Shown piece by piece: positions 1-6,570 of a stretch of DNA of 64,000 nt (positions within the stretch are counted from its first letter, which is position 1; every line of letters starts with the position of its first letter). The position numbers and the translations under genes are program-made. A model generated the notes under the pieces. The model did no database searches. It was not told the origin of the DNA and saw only the letters and a program-made list of their open reading frames with translations. The stretch spans positions 1 to 64,000 of the forward strand of contig NZ_FMXT01000001.1 of NCBI RefSeq assembly GCF_900104335.1, given 5' to 3'. The DNA is from Pseudobutyrivibrio sp. YE44 (GTDB lineage Bacteria; Bacillota; Clostridia; Lachnospirales; Lachnospiraceae).

Positions 1-538
1 TCAAGAGTACACAGTTTTCTGGATCTCGGCTCTTAAGAGGGAGAATAGATGTAATTCCAGGCATTGTTTCATCAAGAAGATTTTGTAGCTGAACTTTAGC
101 GACAGTTAATGTAGATATTCTTTGTTTGTATTGTCTCGAAAGAAATCTTAAATCATCATATTTTTGTTCAGCTGATTCATATGGAGTCAATGAATAAGCC
201 TTTTCGAGTGCATACTGAGCAATACGAAGTGCATCTTTTTTATCTGTCTTAGCTTTTCGTATTTCATTATCACCATACTTTTTCATTAAGTACGGATTGA
301 TTAAGCATACTGGAAGTTGTTCTTCTTGAAAGACTTTTAAGATGGGATAATGATAGTGACTAGTAGGCTCCATCAAAATAATAGGCTGTTCATTAGTACT
401 TTTTATATATAGCGCCAATGAATGTAATTCATCCAGGTTATGATGGATTTCAAATGGTTTAGCACGAATGCTGCCATCTGTGTTTAGAATGGCAATGGTG
501 CTTTTAGATTTTGATACATCGATACCAACAGCAATCAT
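1..538 (-). CDS. IS110-family transposase, N-terminal part (runs off window)
   Basis: The visible 179 residues start MIAVGIDVSKSKSTIAI and match the DEDD (RuvC-like) catalytic domain of IS110-family recombinases. The expected acidic residues are present: D7 in GIDVSKSK, E57 in MEPTSHYHYP, and D99/D102 in KTDKKDAL. The start is supported by AGAAAGGAGA just upstream. The C-terminal half, with the Tnp_20 domain and its catalytic serine, lies outside the window, so intactness cannot be judged. IS110 enzymes move circular intermediates without terminal inverted repeats and are guided by an RNA made from the non-coding end; the adjoining 539-800 region is folded (separate entry). Confidence 0.9.
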   Translation of the reverse strand, partial: MIAVGIDVSKSKSTIAILNTDGSIRAKPFEIHHNLDELHSLALYIKSTNEQPIILMEPTSHYHYPILKVFQEEQLPVCLINPYLMKKYGDNEIRKAKTDKKDALRIAQYALEKAYSLTPYESAEQKYDDLRFLSRQYKQRISTLTVAKVQLQNLLDETMPGITSILPLKSRDPENCVLL

Positions 539-569
539 AAAAGTGTCTCCTTTCTGCTTTTGTAATTGA

Positions 570-735
570 TTGGATTCAGCTCTTCAGGGTTCACTCATAT
601 TCTTTAGTTAAACGGGAGAAGATTACTTTCCCAACTTGCTGAATCGAATGTAGAACGATGAAGGCAGGCTGACAAATTTGTTACCGGGCGTTATGTCCCA
701 ATCGAAGATTACGTCAGACCAATCACCTTCATCAT
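570..735 (-). ncRNA. Candidate IS110 bridge (seek) RNA in transposase 5' flank
   Basis: The 326 bases between the transposase start and the next gene hold no convincing ORF but two consecutive stem-loop domains. GATTCAGC (573-580) pairs with GCTGAATC (638-645). GATGAAGG (657-664) pairs with CCTTCATC (726-733), and that second stem continues inward with GGCTGAC (667-673) against GTCAGACC (713-720). For the IS110 subgroup the guide RNA is encoded upstream of the transposase, is roughly 150-200 nt and has two large internal loops. Position, size and architecture fit; the assignment is inference. Strand is given as that of the transposase. Confidence 0.45.
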
Positions 736-864
736 ATAAAAAGAGCAGAGGCTATAAAAGTCTCTACTTATATATTAAGAATCGGGGTTTGTCGATGTAA
801 TTATATTTCAGGATAACGCACTAAAAGGAGAACCGAATATTAACTTATCCGGAAATGAGTGTAT

Positions 865-1419
865 ATGGAGAGATATGTAGCATTTTTGCGAGCAGTAAAT
901 CTGGGTGGAAAAACAAAAGTTTCGATGAGTGAACTGAAGGCGGTATTTGCCGATATGGGATTTGAGGAAGTATTGACTATCCTTAATAGCGGCAATGTGC
1001 TTTTTTCCGCCGAAGATGCAGATAAAAACAGCATAAGATCTCGGATAGAGAACCGACTCTGTGAAGAGTTCGGATTTGAGATACCGGTATATATTACAGA
1101 ACTGGAAGCACTAAGGAATATGCTTGAGCATACGCCTTCGTGGTGGAATACGGATAATAAGGAATATTATCATAATCTTGTTTTCATCCTTTCGGAAGAT
1201 TCTCCCAATGAGATATGTGATCTGATCGGAGTCCCTTCTGAAGGAAATGAATATGTAGAAGTTTATGGCGAAGCGGTATTCTGGAGTTATGATCTTTCCT
1301 GTTATCAGAAATGCAACTGGTGGAAGAAAACGGCCACGAAAGGTATTGCAGAAAAACTGACTATCCGCACAGGCAATACAATAAAGAAAATATGCAATGC
1401 AAAGGGCATTGGAACATAA
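865..1419 (+). CDS. DUF1697 family protein
   Basis: A 184-residue protein starting MERYVAFLRAVNLGGKTKVSM, the typical opening of the DUF1697 family (about 180 residues, no agreed function). The body carries the usual ILNSGNVLFS segment and the C-terminal TRTGNT-like stretch (TIRTGNTIKKI), so it appears full length. A GTG six bases upstream could also start it; neither start has a strong Shine-Dalgarno sequence. It is a lone gene between the IS110 flank and a terminator at 1481. No catalytic role can be assigned. Confidence 0.85.
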   Translation: MERYVAFLRAVNLGGKTKVSMSELKAVFADMGFEEVLTILNSGNVLFSAEDADKNSIRSRIENRLCEEFGFEIPVYITELEALRNMLEHTPSWWNTDNKEYYHNLVFILSEDSPNEICDLIGVPSEGNEYVEVYGEAVFWSYDLSCYQKCNWWKKTATKGIAEKLTIRTGNTIKKICNAKGIGT

Positions 1420-1480
1420 TATTGGAAGTTAAACGCACAAATTCAAATCTGTCGACCTAATTGAATAATGAACATTGCAT

Positions 1481-1513
1481 AGAGCAGTTATCAAAAGATA
1501 GCTGCTCTTTTTT
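1481..1513 (+). terminator. Rho-independent terminator after DUF1697 gene
   Basis: The 12-bp stem AGAGCAGTTATC / GATAGCTGCTCT (one G-U pair) with an AAAA loop is followed directly by TTTTTT. Confidence 0.85.
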
Positions 1514-1540
1514 ACTTTCAAAAAATAAATATATTTAAAT

Positions 1541-1849
1541 TTTTGAAAATGCGACGTAAAAATTTACGTTGCACTTGCGTCGAACCTAATAATTTTCGTC
1601 TGTAAAAATGTATTGCTACACTAAAAGTTCGTCTGTAAAAATGTAAATTGAATTTTTGTTTATGGGCGCATTGCGTTCACTTTTGTTATTTCGCAAATTT
1701 TAAAAATTCTTAAATTTGCGAAACGTAAAAGGTGTTTTAGTTGATTTTTGTACTCAATGGTGGCATTTTAATTTGAAAAGGCTGTGTGGATATAAATCGA
1801 AATATATGCCGATATATGTTAAAATATAGTTGTAAAGGAGGCGGGTATT
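1541..1849. repeat. Non-coding stretch with tandem 18-bp repeats and inverted repeats
   Basis: No gene is visible here. The 18-mer TTCGTCTGTAAAAATGTA occurs at 1595-1612 and again at 1628-1645. A small palindrome ACGTAAA-aa-TTTACGT lies near 1555-1570. A perfect 12-bp inverted repeat TTTCGCAAATTT (1689-1700) / AAATTTGCGAAA (1712-1723) has an 11-nt loop. Repeated motifs of this sort occur at the ends of some insertion sequences, so this may be the scar of a lost element; that is a guess. The last 40 bases hold the AAGGAGG ribosome-binding site of the next gene. Confidence 0.5.
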
Positions 1850-2026
1850 ATGACTAATGCTGACGCATGGAATTATGCAATAGGTATGATTAAAGTAGAC
1901 GGTCTAGAGCCAACTAAAGATTTTAAAGAATATATTGAAAAAGAAAAGCGTGGCGAAGTAACAATGGAAGATGCAAAGCGTTTTTTAGATAAGAAATATA
2001 AGATGAAGGAGTCTACAAATGCGTGA
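1850..2026 (+). CDS. VbhA-like antitoxin of a Fic toxin pair
   Basis: A 58-residue ORF with a strong AAAGGAGG site eight bases upstream. Residues 12-52 (GMIKVDGLEPTKDFK... then KRGEVTMEDAKRFLDKKY) match the antitoxin VbhA pattern: a small helical protein that inserts a glutamate-bearing inhibitory helix into a Fic AMPylase. Its stop overlaps the start of a Fic N-terminal fragment (the ATG lies at 2019), the classic antitoxin-toxin arrangement. The toxin is broken, so this antitoxin is an orphan. It is too short to be caught by length filters. Confidence 0.75.
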   Translation: MTNADAWNYAIGMIKVDGLEPTKDFKEYIEKEKRGEVTMEDAKRFLDKKYKMKESTNA

Positions 2027-2179
2027 TCCTTATCTTTATGAGGACGTTCCTGTTCTAAAAAATATTCTTGGTATAAAGTCTCAAGATCGATTTATAAAGA
2101 GGAAGATGTTTTAGGTGGACAATCAGTAGAGTATTCTGATCCGTTTGATATTGTTTATGATGCTCTTTCTGAGCAATAA
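2019..2179 (+). pseudogene. Remnant of Fic/DOC family toxin
   Basis: The ORF beginning MRDPYLYEDVPVLKNILGIK is the highly conserved N-terminus of VbhA-associated Fic proteins (normally about 200 residues). After about 26 matching residues it diverges and stops at 2114. A second in-frame piece, EEDVLGGQSVEYSDPFDIVY... to the stop at 2179, is in another frame and may be part of a different gene's end. The Fic motif HPFxxGNG is absent, so the toxin cannot be active. A large deletion with a frameshift is the simplest explanation. Confidence 0.7.
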
Positions 2180-2196
2180 TGTAATCGTTTCAAAAA

Positions 2197-2300
2197 GTGT
2201 CGTAGAATAGTACACCACTACAGGCAGCTATAGCAAATAAGTAATTCGTAACTGAATAGATTTTGTTTGTAGAGAGTCGGTTTACCGGCTCTCTATTTTT
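2197..2300 (+). repeat. Duplicated structured element, copy A (with terminator)
   Basis: About 105 nt closely matching a second copy at 5978-6086. Shared blocks: GTCGTAG..TAG.ACACCACTACAGG, CAGCTAT.GCA, AATTCGTAA.TGAATA, then AGAGAGTCGG...CTCTCTATTTT. Each copy can form a 5' hairpin (GTAG / CTAC) and ends in a GC-rich hairpin with a T-run, i.e. a Rho-independent terminator (here AGAGAGTCGG-ttta-CCGGCTCTCT). It reads as a small terminated RNA or a mobile repeat; no known RNA family was recognised. It follows the Fic remnant and precedes the merR promoter. Confidence 0.75.
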
Positions 2301-2332
2301 AAAATTTTTCACAATTTTCACAATTTCAGGTA

Positions 2333-2363
2333 TTGACTTGGAGTTAACTCCAAGGTGTATAGT
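2333..2363 (+). promoter_or_regulatory. MerR-type promoter with perfect operator dyad
   Basis: TTGACT (-35, 2333-2338) and TATAGT (-10, 2358-2363) are separated by 19 bp, the over-long spacing that MerR regulators correct by bending DNA. The spacer region carries a perfect 18-bp palindrome, CTTGGAGTTAACTCCAAG (2337-2354), of the type bound by MerR-family regulators. It lies about 65 bp before the merR gene, implying autoregulation of the whole cassette. Confidence 0.9.
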
Positions 2364-2428
2364 GAACATATCAAAGGTACTAATGATAGTTTGAAATGCA
2401 GTATTTAAGCTGTTTGGAGGGCATGGCC

Positions 2429-2809
2429 ATGACAATTAAAGAAGTATGTGAAAAATATAATCTTTCCCCAGATACTCTTAGATATTATGAAAGAGTAGGT
2501 GTAATCCCAGAGGTAAATCGTACTGCTGGTGGAATCAGGGATTATCAGGAAGAAGATATCAAATGGGTTGAAAATGCAGTGTGCATGCGCGATGCCGGCG
2601 TTCCGGTGGAAATGCTGATTGAGTATGTAAGGCTGTTTAAGCTTGGTGATGATACGATTGAGGCAAGAGCCAATCTTTTGAAAGAGGCTAGAGAACAGAT
2701 TTTAGAGGCAAAGAAGAAATACGATGTTGCTTTGGAAAAACTAGATTATAAGATTGGACGTTATGAAGTAGCAGTGGAAACCGGCGTATTAAGCTGGGAC
2801 AAGGATTAG
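2429..2809 (+). CDS. MerR family transcriptional regulator
   Basis: A 126-residue protein starting MTIKEVCEKYNLSPDTLRYYERVGVIP, the N-terminal winged-helix signature of MerR regulators. A long C-terminal dimerisation helix follows (residues about 75-115). No cysteine cluster typical of metal sensors is evident, so an aldehyde/electrophile or drug-sensing subgroup is more likely. The start is set by GGAGG eight bases upstream; ATGs further up lie too close to or before that site. It probably activates its own promoter at 2333 and the downstream acetyltransferase, flavodoxin, DXS-like and cupin genes, which follow with gaps of 10-61 bases. Confidence 0.92.
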   Translation: MTIKEVCEKYNLSPDTLRYYERVGVIPEVNRTAGGIRDYQEEDIKWVENAVCMRDAGVPVEMLIEYVRLFKLGDDTIEARANLLKEAREQILEAKKKYDVALEKLDYKIGRYEVAVETGVLSWDKD

Positions 2810-2821
2810 GAGGTTAAGTTT

Positions 2822-3205
2822 ATGAGCTACGAAAAGGGCTATGTATATGAACTAATGGATCAGGGTGGTCCTACAGATTGTCGTGAAGAATATTTTAAAG
2901 AAGCATCTGAAGAAATGATTCGTGCCAGAACACTTTGTGCAAAGGCAAACGCAACACTTCCGGATGATCCTTCTTATGTAGGATATTTGGAAGAGTTGTT
3001 TGGAAGAAAGCTTGATGATGTAAGGATTTTAACTCCGTTTATCTGTGATTTTGGAAACAGGGTTAAGCTTGGAAAGAATGTGTTCATCAATCATTCTGCA
3101 ATCCTTTCGGCATCAGGTGGTATTGAATTTGAGGATTATGCAGTTGTTGGAGGAGTGCCTGCAAAGGTTATCAAATATTTAGAGCCAAATGAGATAAAAG
3201 AGTAG
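2822..3205 (+). CDS. Maltose/galactoside O-acetyltransferase, internally deleted
   Basis: The N-terminus (MSYEKGYVYELMDQGG...AKANATLP) is the Mac domain of sugar O-acetyltransferases. Residues 78-102 begin the left-handed beta-helix (DFGNRVKLGKNVFINHSA). The frame then jumps from GIEFED straight to YAVVGGVPAKVIKY, which normally lies some 60-70 residues later. The missing block would carry most hexapeptide turns and the catalytic histidine, so the 127-residue product (family about 190-200) is probably inactive although the reading frame is open. The gene sits 12 bases after merR and 12 before the flavodoxin gene. Confidence 0.85.
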   Translation: MSYEKGYVYELMDQGGPTDCREEYFKEASEEMIRARTLCAKANATLPDDPSYVGYLEELFGRKLDDVRILTPFICDFGNRVKLGKNVFINHSAILSASGGIEFEDYAVVGGVPAKVIKYLEPNEIKE

Positions 3206-3217
3206 GAGGATTTTGCA

Positions 3218-3703
3218 GTGAAGAGTTTGATTATTTATTTTAGCCGTGCAGATGAAAACTATGCAGTCGGCTATATCGATAAGGGTAATACGGAAATTGT
3301 TGCAGAGTATGTGCAGAAACTGACGGGAGCAGATATGTTTAAGGTGGAACCTGCCGTTCCATATGCAAAGGACTACAAGACTTGTATTGAGGAAGCAAAG
3401 CAGCGTATCGGTAATGCACCAATCAAGGAGAAACTTACTGATATTTCAGCTTACGATACCGTATATATCATGAGCCCTATTTATTGGGGAACTTATGCGC
3501 CTGAGGTAGAGACAGCACTTGAAGGCCTTGATTTTACAGGCAAGACAGTCCGTGTCATTTGTACTCATGAAGGATCGGGCCTTTCTGGAATGCCTTCTGA
3601 TGTAAAGAGAATGTGCAAGGGTGCGATTTTAGATAATAAAGGACTAGCTATTAGAGGCGCCCAAGCCAGCCAGTCAATGGATGTTGTGAGAGCTTGGGTA
3701 TAG
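3218..3703 (+). CDS. Flavodoxin
   Basis: A 161-residue protein starting MKSLIIYFSRADENYAVGYI with the flavodoxin_4-type FMN-binding opening (YFSR...GNTEIVAEYV). The second FMN contact is in the SPIYWGTYAPEVETAL stretch, and the third near CTHEGSGLSG. It is cytosolic and expected to transfer electrons or act as a small flavin reductase. It is the third gene of the MerR cassette, with GTG-free ATG start and AGGAGG upstream. Flavodoxins of this type are often adjacent to MerR regulators responding to electrophiles, which fits but does not prove a detoxification role. Confidence 0.9.
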   Translation: MKSLIIYFSRADENYAVGYIDKGNTEIVAEYVQKLTGADMFKVEPAVPYAKDYKTCIEEAKQRIGNAPIKEKLTDISAYDTVYIMSPIYWGTYAPEVETALEGLDFTGKTVRVICTHEGSGLSGMPSDVKRMCKGAILDNKGLAIRGAQASQSMDVVRAWV

Positions 3704-3713
3704 GAGATATAAG

Positions 3714-5477
3714 ATGTATAAATTAATAAATAGAATAAATGGACCTGAAGATGTTAAGAAGTTTTCTCCACAGGAATTAGAAGAATTGGCAGTAGAAATC
3801 CGAGAGGCACTTTTTAACAGATTGACTCACGTAGGTGGGCATTTTGGACCAAACTTTGGAATGGTCGAAGCAGAAATTGCTATGCATTATGTATTTAATT
3901 CACCAATAGATAAATTTGTTTTTGATGTATCACATCAATCATATCCTCACAAAATTCTTACAGGCCGAAAAGAAGGCTATATTTATGATGATCGCTTCGC
4001 AGAAGATTCTGGTTACACAAATCCGGATGAAAGTGAACATGATTTCTTTAATGTTGGTCACACATCAACATCTATTTCACTAGCATCAGGACTTGCAAAA
4101 GCAAGAGATATGAAGGGTGATAAGGAAAATATTATTGCCGTAATTGGTGATGGTTCTCTTTCAGGAGGAGAAGCTCTTGAGGCGTTAAATGTTGCTGGTT
4201 CAGAGTTGAACTCAAACTTCATCATTCTTGTAAATGATAACGAGATGGCTATTGCTGAGACTCACGGTGGCATCTATAAGAATCTTAAAGAACTTCGTGA
4301 GACAGCTGGCGCGGCGCAGAGTAATCTTTTTAGAGCATTCGGCCTAGATTATATTTATGTTGAAAGTGGAAATGATATACAAACAATGATTAATACTTTT
4401 GAGAAGGTTAAGGATATTGATCATCCAATTGTAATTCATATTCACACTATCAAAGGTTTGGGATATAAACTCGCTGAGGAAAATAAAGAAGCATGGCATT
4501 GGACAATGCCATTTGATAGAGATACAGGGAAGCCAACAGTTAACTTTGGTGATGGAGAAACATATACCGGATTAACAGCCTCGTACATTATGGATAAGGC
4601 AAAAAGGGATAAAGATTTACTTGTAATATCACCAGCTATGCCAGGATCTGTAGGATTAACACCGGAAATGAGACGGGAACTTGGAAGTCAGTATATTGAT
4701 GTTGGTATTGCAGAGGAACAGGCAGTTGCTATGGCTTCAGGTGCTGCAAAGAATGGTGTAAAACCTCTGGTTGTCACCAATATGACTTTTATTCAGAGGA
4801 CTTATGACCAAATCTCTCAGGATGTATGCATTAATGGAACTGCTGTCACAATTCTTTTGAATTACACAAGCTTTGCAGGACTTACTGATGTAACTCATTT
4901 GGGAATCTTTGGAATATCAGCTTTTTCAAATATCCCAAATCTACAAGTCTTAGCGCCTACAAGTAAATCAGAATATTTAAATATGCTTGAGTGGTCACTT
5001 GATCAACAAGATCATCCTGTTATGATTCTTATTCCGGGAAATGAGGTAACAGATCGCTTGGCTGACAAGGACTATGGCAATATCAATACTTTCAAGATAG
5101 AAAGAAAAGGTGAAAATGTGGCAATTCTCGCTCTTGGTGATTTTTATCAGATGGGTGAGAGTTTGGCTGATTCTATTAAGGCGGAGCTTGGTTTTTCACC
5201 TACTTTAATAAATCCTCGTTTCGCATCGGGATTAGATATTGAAATGCTGGAGAATCTTAAGAAAGATCATCAAGTCGTTCTTACACTTGAAGATGGAATC
5301 TTGGACGGTGGATTTGGTCATAAGGTTTCAGCTTTCTATGGAACTTCAGATATGAAGGTGAAAAACTATGGATTGAAGAAAGAATTCTACGATAGATATA
5401 ATCCTAGTGAACTGTTAGAAAGCCTTGGCATGACAAATGAAGCCATAATAGCAGACGTGAGAACACTTATGTCCTAA
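3714..5477 (+). CDS. 1-deoxy-D-xylulose-5-phosphate synthase-like transketolase
   Basis: A 587-residue thiamine diphosphate enzyme with the DXS domain order: N-terminal ThDP-binding part (FDVSHQSYPHKILTGRKEG, GHTSTSISLASG, GDGSLSGGEALEALN at about residues 143-157), a middle pyrimidine-binding domain (DVGIAEEQAVAMASG) and a transketolase C domain. In canonical DXS the middle domain has a conserved DRAGLVGxDGPTH stretch; here the equivalent is NYTSFAGLTDVTHLG, lacking the arginine and the DGP. The substrate may therefore differ from glyceraldehyde 3-phosphate. Length is slightly below the usual 620. It is cotranscribed with flavodoxin and probably cupin, not with other isoprenoid genes. Confidence 0.85.
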   Translation: MYKLINRINGPEDVKKFSPQELEELAVEIREALFNRLTHVGGHFGPNFGMVEAEIAMHYVFNSPIDKFVFDVSHQSYPHKILTGRKEGYIYDDRFAEDSGYTNPDESEHDFFNVGHTSTSISLASGLAKARDMKGDKENIIAVIGDGSLSGGEALEALNVAGSELNSNFIILVNDNEMAIAETHGGIYKNLKELRETAGAAQSNLFRAFGLDYIYVESGNDIQTMINTFEKVKDIDHPIVIHIHTIKGLGYKLAEENKEAWHWTMPFDRDTGKPTVNFGDGETYTGLTASYIMDKAKRDKDLLVISPAMPGSVGLTPEMRRELGSQYIDVGIAEEQAVAMASGAAKNGVKPLVVTNMTFIQRTYDQISQDVCINGTAVTILLNYTSFAGLTDVTHLGIFGISAFSNIPNLQVLAPTSKSEYLNMLEWSLDQQDHPVMILIPGNEVTDRLADKDYGNINTFKIERKGENVAILALGDFYQMGESLADSIKAELGFSPTLINPRFASGLDIEMLENLKKDHQVVLTLEDGILDGGFGHKVSAFYGTSDMKVKNYGLKKEFYDRYNPSELLESLGMTNEAIIADVRTLMS

Positions 5478-5538
5478 AAAAGAAATATCCAATGCAACAA
5501 AATTCGAAAAATTTTTTGATTATGAAGGAGTGACAACA

Positions 5539-5964
5539 ATGAGTAACAAAATTGTACAAACTGCAGGTCGAGCACTTCTTGGAGAATTTGCCCCAGAATT
5601 TGCGCATTTCAATGATGATGTTCTCTTTGGGGAGAACTTTGAGGGAAAAAGCTATCTGGCGCCTATATCAAAGGAACAAATCCCTATTTTTAATGTGACA
5701 TTTGAGCTTTGTTGTAAGAATCACTGGCATATCCATCATGCAAAAGCTGGTGGTGGACAGCTTCTCATTTGCGTTGGTGGAAGAGGATATTACCAAGAAT
5801 GGGGAAAAGAACCTGTTGAAATGACACCGGGAACAGTAATCAATATTCCAGCAGATATAAAGCATTGGCATGGAGCGGCGGATGATAGCTGGTTTTCTCA
5901 TCTTGCAGTTGAAATTCCTGGCGAGGAAACTTCGACAGAATGGTGTGAGATTGTAGCCGATTAA
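5539..5964 (+). CDS. Cupin domain protein
   Basis: A 141-residue single-domain cupin. Motif 1 is seen around CKNHWHIHHAKAGGGQLLICVGGRGYYQEWGK and motif 2 around PGTVINIPADIKHWHGAADDSWFSHLAVE, giving a likely His-based metal site. The N-terminus (TAGRALLGEFAPEFAHFNDDVLFGENF) resembles carboxymuconolactone decarboxylase-associated cupins. GAAGGAG eight bases before the ATG sets the start; a GTG further up overlaps that site. It is the last gene of the MerR cassette and is followed by repeat copy B, whose hairpin can terminate it. Confidence 0.88.
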   Translation: MSNKIVQTAGRALLGEFAPEFAHFNDDVLFGENFEGKSYLAPISKEQIPIFNVTFELCCKNHWHIHHAKAGGGQLLICVGGRGYYQEWGKEPVEMTPGTVINIPADIKHWHGAADDSWFSHLAVEIPGEETSTEWCEIVAD

Positions 5965-5977
5965 TGTAAAGTAAAAA

Positions 5978-6086
5978 CTGTCGTAGTTTAGCACACCACT
6001 ACAGGCAGCTATCGCAGAGAATTACAACCAATTCGTAATTGAATAAGTTTATTAGTAGAGAGTCGGGAAACCCGCTCTCTATTTTA
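5978..6086 (+). repeat. Duplicated structured element, copy B (with terminator)
   Basis: Second copy of the element at 2197-2300, in the same orientation, directly after the cupin gene. The 5' hairpin is GTAGT...ACTAC. The terminator stem is AGAGAG-t-CGGG / CCCG-CTCTCT followed by ATTTT. Relative to copy A the stem bases change on both sides while pairing is kept, which suggests selection on the fold. The two copies flank the whole MerR cassette as direct repeats. Confidence 0.75.
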
Positions 6087-6091
6087 GTAGA

Positions 6092-6120
6092 TTGACGAAA
6101 TCTATAAATTAATATATCAT
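6092..6120 (+). promoter_or_regulatory. Sigma-A promoter of SMR exporter gene
   Basis: TTGACG (6092-6097), 17-bp spacer, TATCAT (6115-6120). It would start a leader of about 110 nt before the exporter ATG. Confidence 0.7.
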
Positions 6121-6128
6121 CATAGCAA

Positions 6129-6225
6129 CTGAATCAAACAGGCGCCCATTGCTACCGAGTAGTGGGATTCACGTCATTCCTTTATCGTTAGGTCATAGCA
6201 GGTGAAGGAATGGCGTATTTTATTA
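6129..6225 (+). promoter_or_regulatory. Structured leader, candidate guanidine riboswitch
   Basis: Between the promoter and the SMR gene the RNA can form an outer stem TGAAT (6130-6134) / ATTCA (6167-6171). This encloses CCCA-ttg-CTAC-cga-GTAG-TGGG. A second hairpin follows, CATTCCTT (6175-6182) / AAGGAATG (6205-6212), then a T-rich run that could terminate transcription. SMR exporters of the Gdx type are commonly controlled by guanidine riboswitches. The two-hairpin-plus-terminator layout is more like the class IV (mepA-type) aptamer than classes I-III, but I cannot verify the consensus. Function is inferred mainly from the gene it precedes. Confidence 0.5.
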
Positions 6226-6239
6226 TACGGAGGTTTTTT

Positions 6240-6560
6240 ATGAAGTGGATTTATTTGTTGATTGCCGGTGTGCTTGAAATTACATGGGCAGTGGCAATGA
6301 AAATGTCAAATGGGTTTACAGTTCTCGTTCCATCTGTTATCACAGGAATAGGTTACATAGCCAGCGCCGTATTCCTGGCGATAGCTTTAAAACAGCTGCC
6401 ATTAGGTACCGCCTATGCGATGTGGACTGGTATGGGAATCTTAGGAACCACGTTGCTTGGTGTTTTTCTTTTCCATGAAAAATTGTCAGTTCCACAGGTG
6501 ATTTGTGTTATTCTGATTGTAATTGGAATAGCAGGACTTAAGATTTTAGCGAAAGATTGA
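6240..6560 (+). CDS. gdx: Small multidrug resistance protein, guanidinium exporter type
   Basis: A 106-residue, four-helix membrane protein. The essential glutamate is E13 in AGVLEITWAVAMK; the WAVxMK pattern after it is typical of Gdx (formerly SugE) guanidinium/proton antiporters rather than broad-range EmrE. Later helices show LPLGTAYAMWTGMG and the C-terminal LIVIGIAGLKILAKD. The protein works as an antiparallel dimer in the inner membrane. ACGGAGG six bases upstream fixes the start; a longer upstream ATG lies in the leader structure. It is preceded by its own promoter and a folded leader. Confidence 0.9.
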   Translation: MKWIYLLIAGVLEITWAVAMKMSNGFTVLVPSVITGIGYIASAVFLAIALKQLPLGTAYAMWTGMGILGTTLLGVFLFHEKLSVPQVICVILIVIGIAGLKILAKD

Positions 6561-6570
6561 GGTGTTGAGA

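Noticed and set aside
1595-1645. CRISPR array
   Set aside because: Only two repeat units, with 15-bp spacing and no cas genes.
6121-6200. Possible tRNA-like fold in the SMR leader
   Set aside because: No T-loop, acceptor stem or anticodon arm could be aligned; the aptamer-plus-terminator reading explains the stems better.
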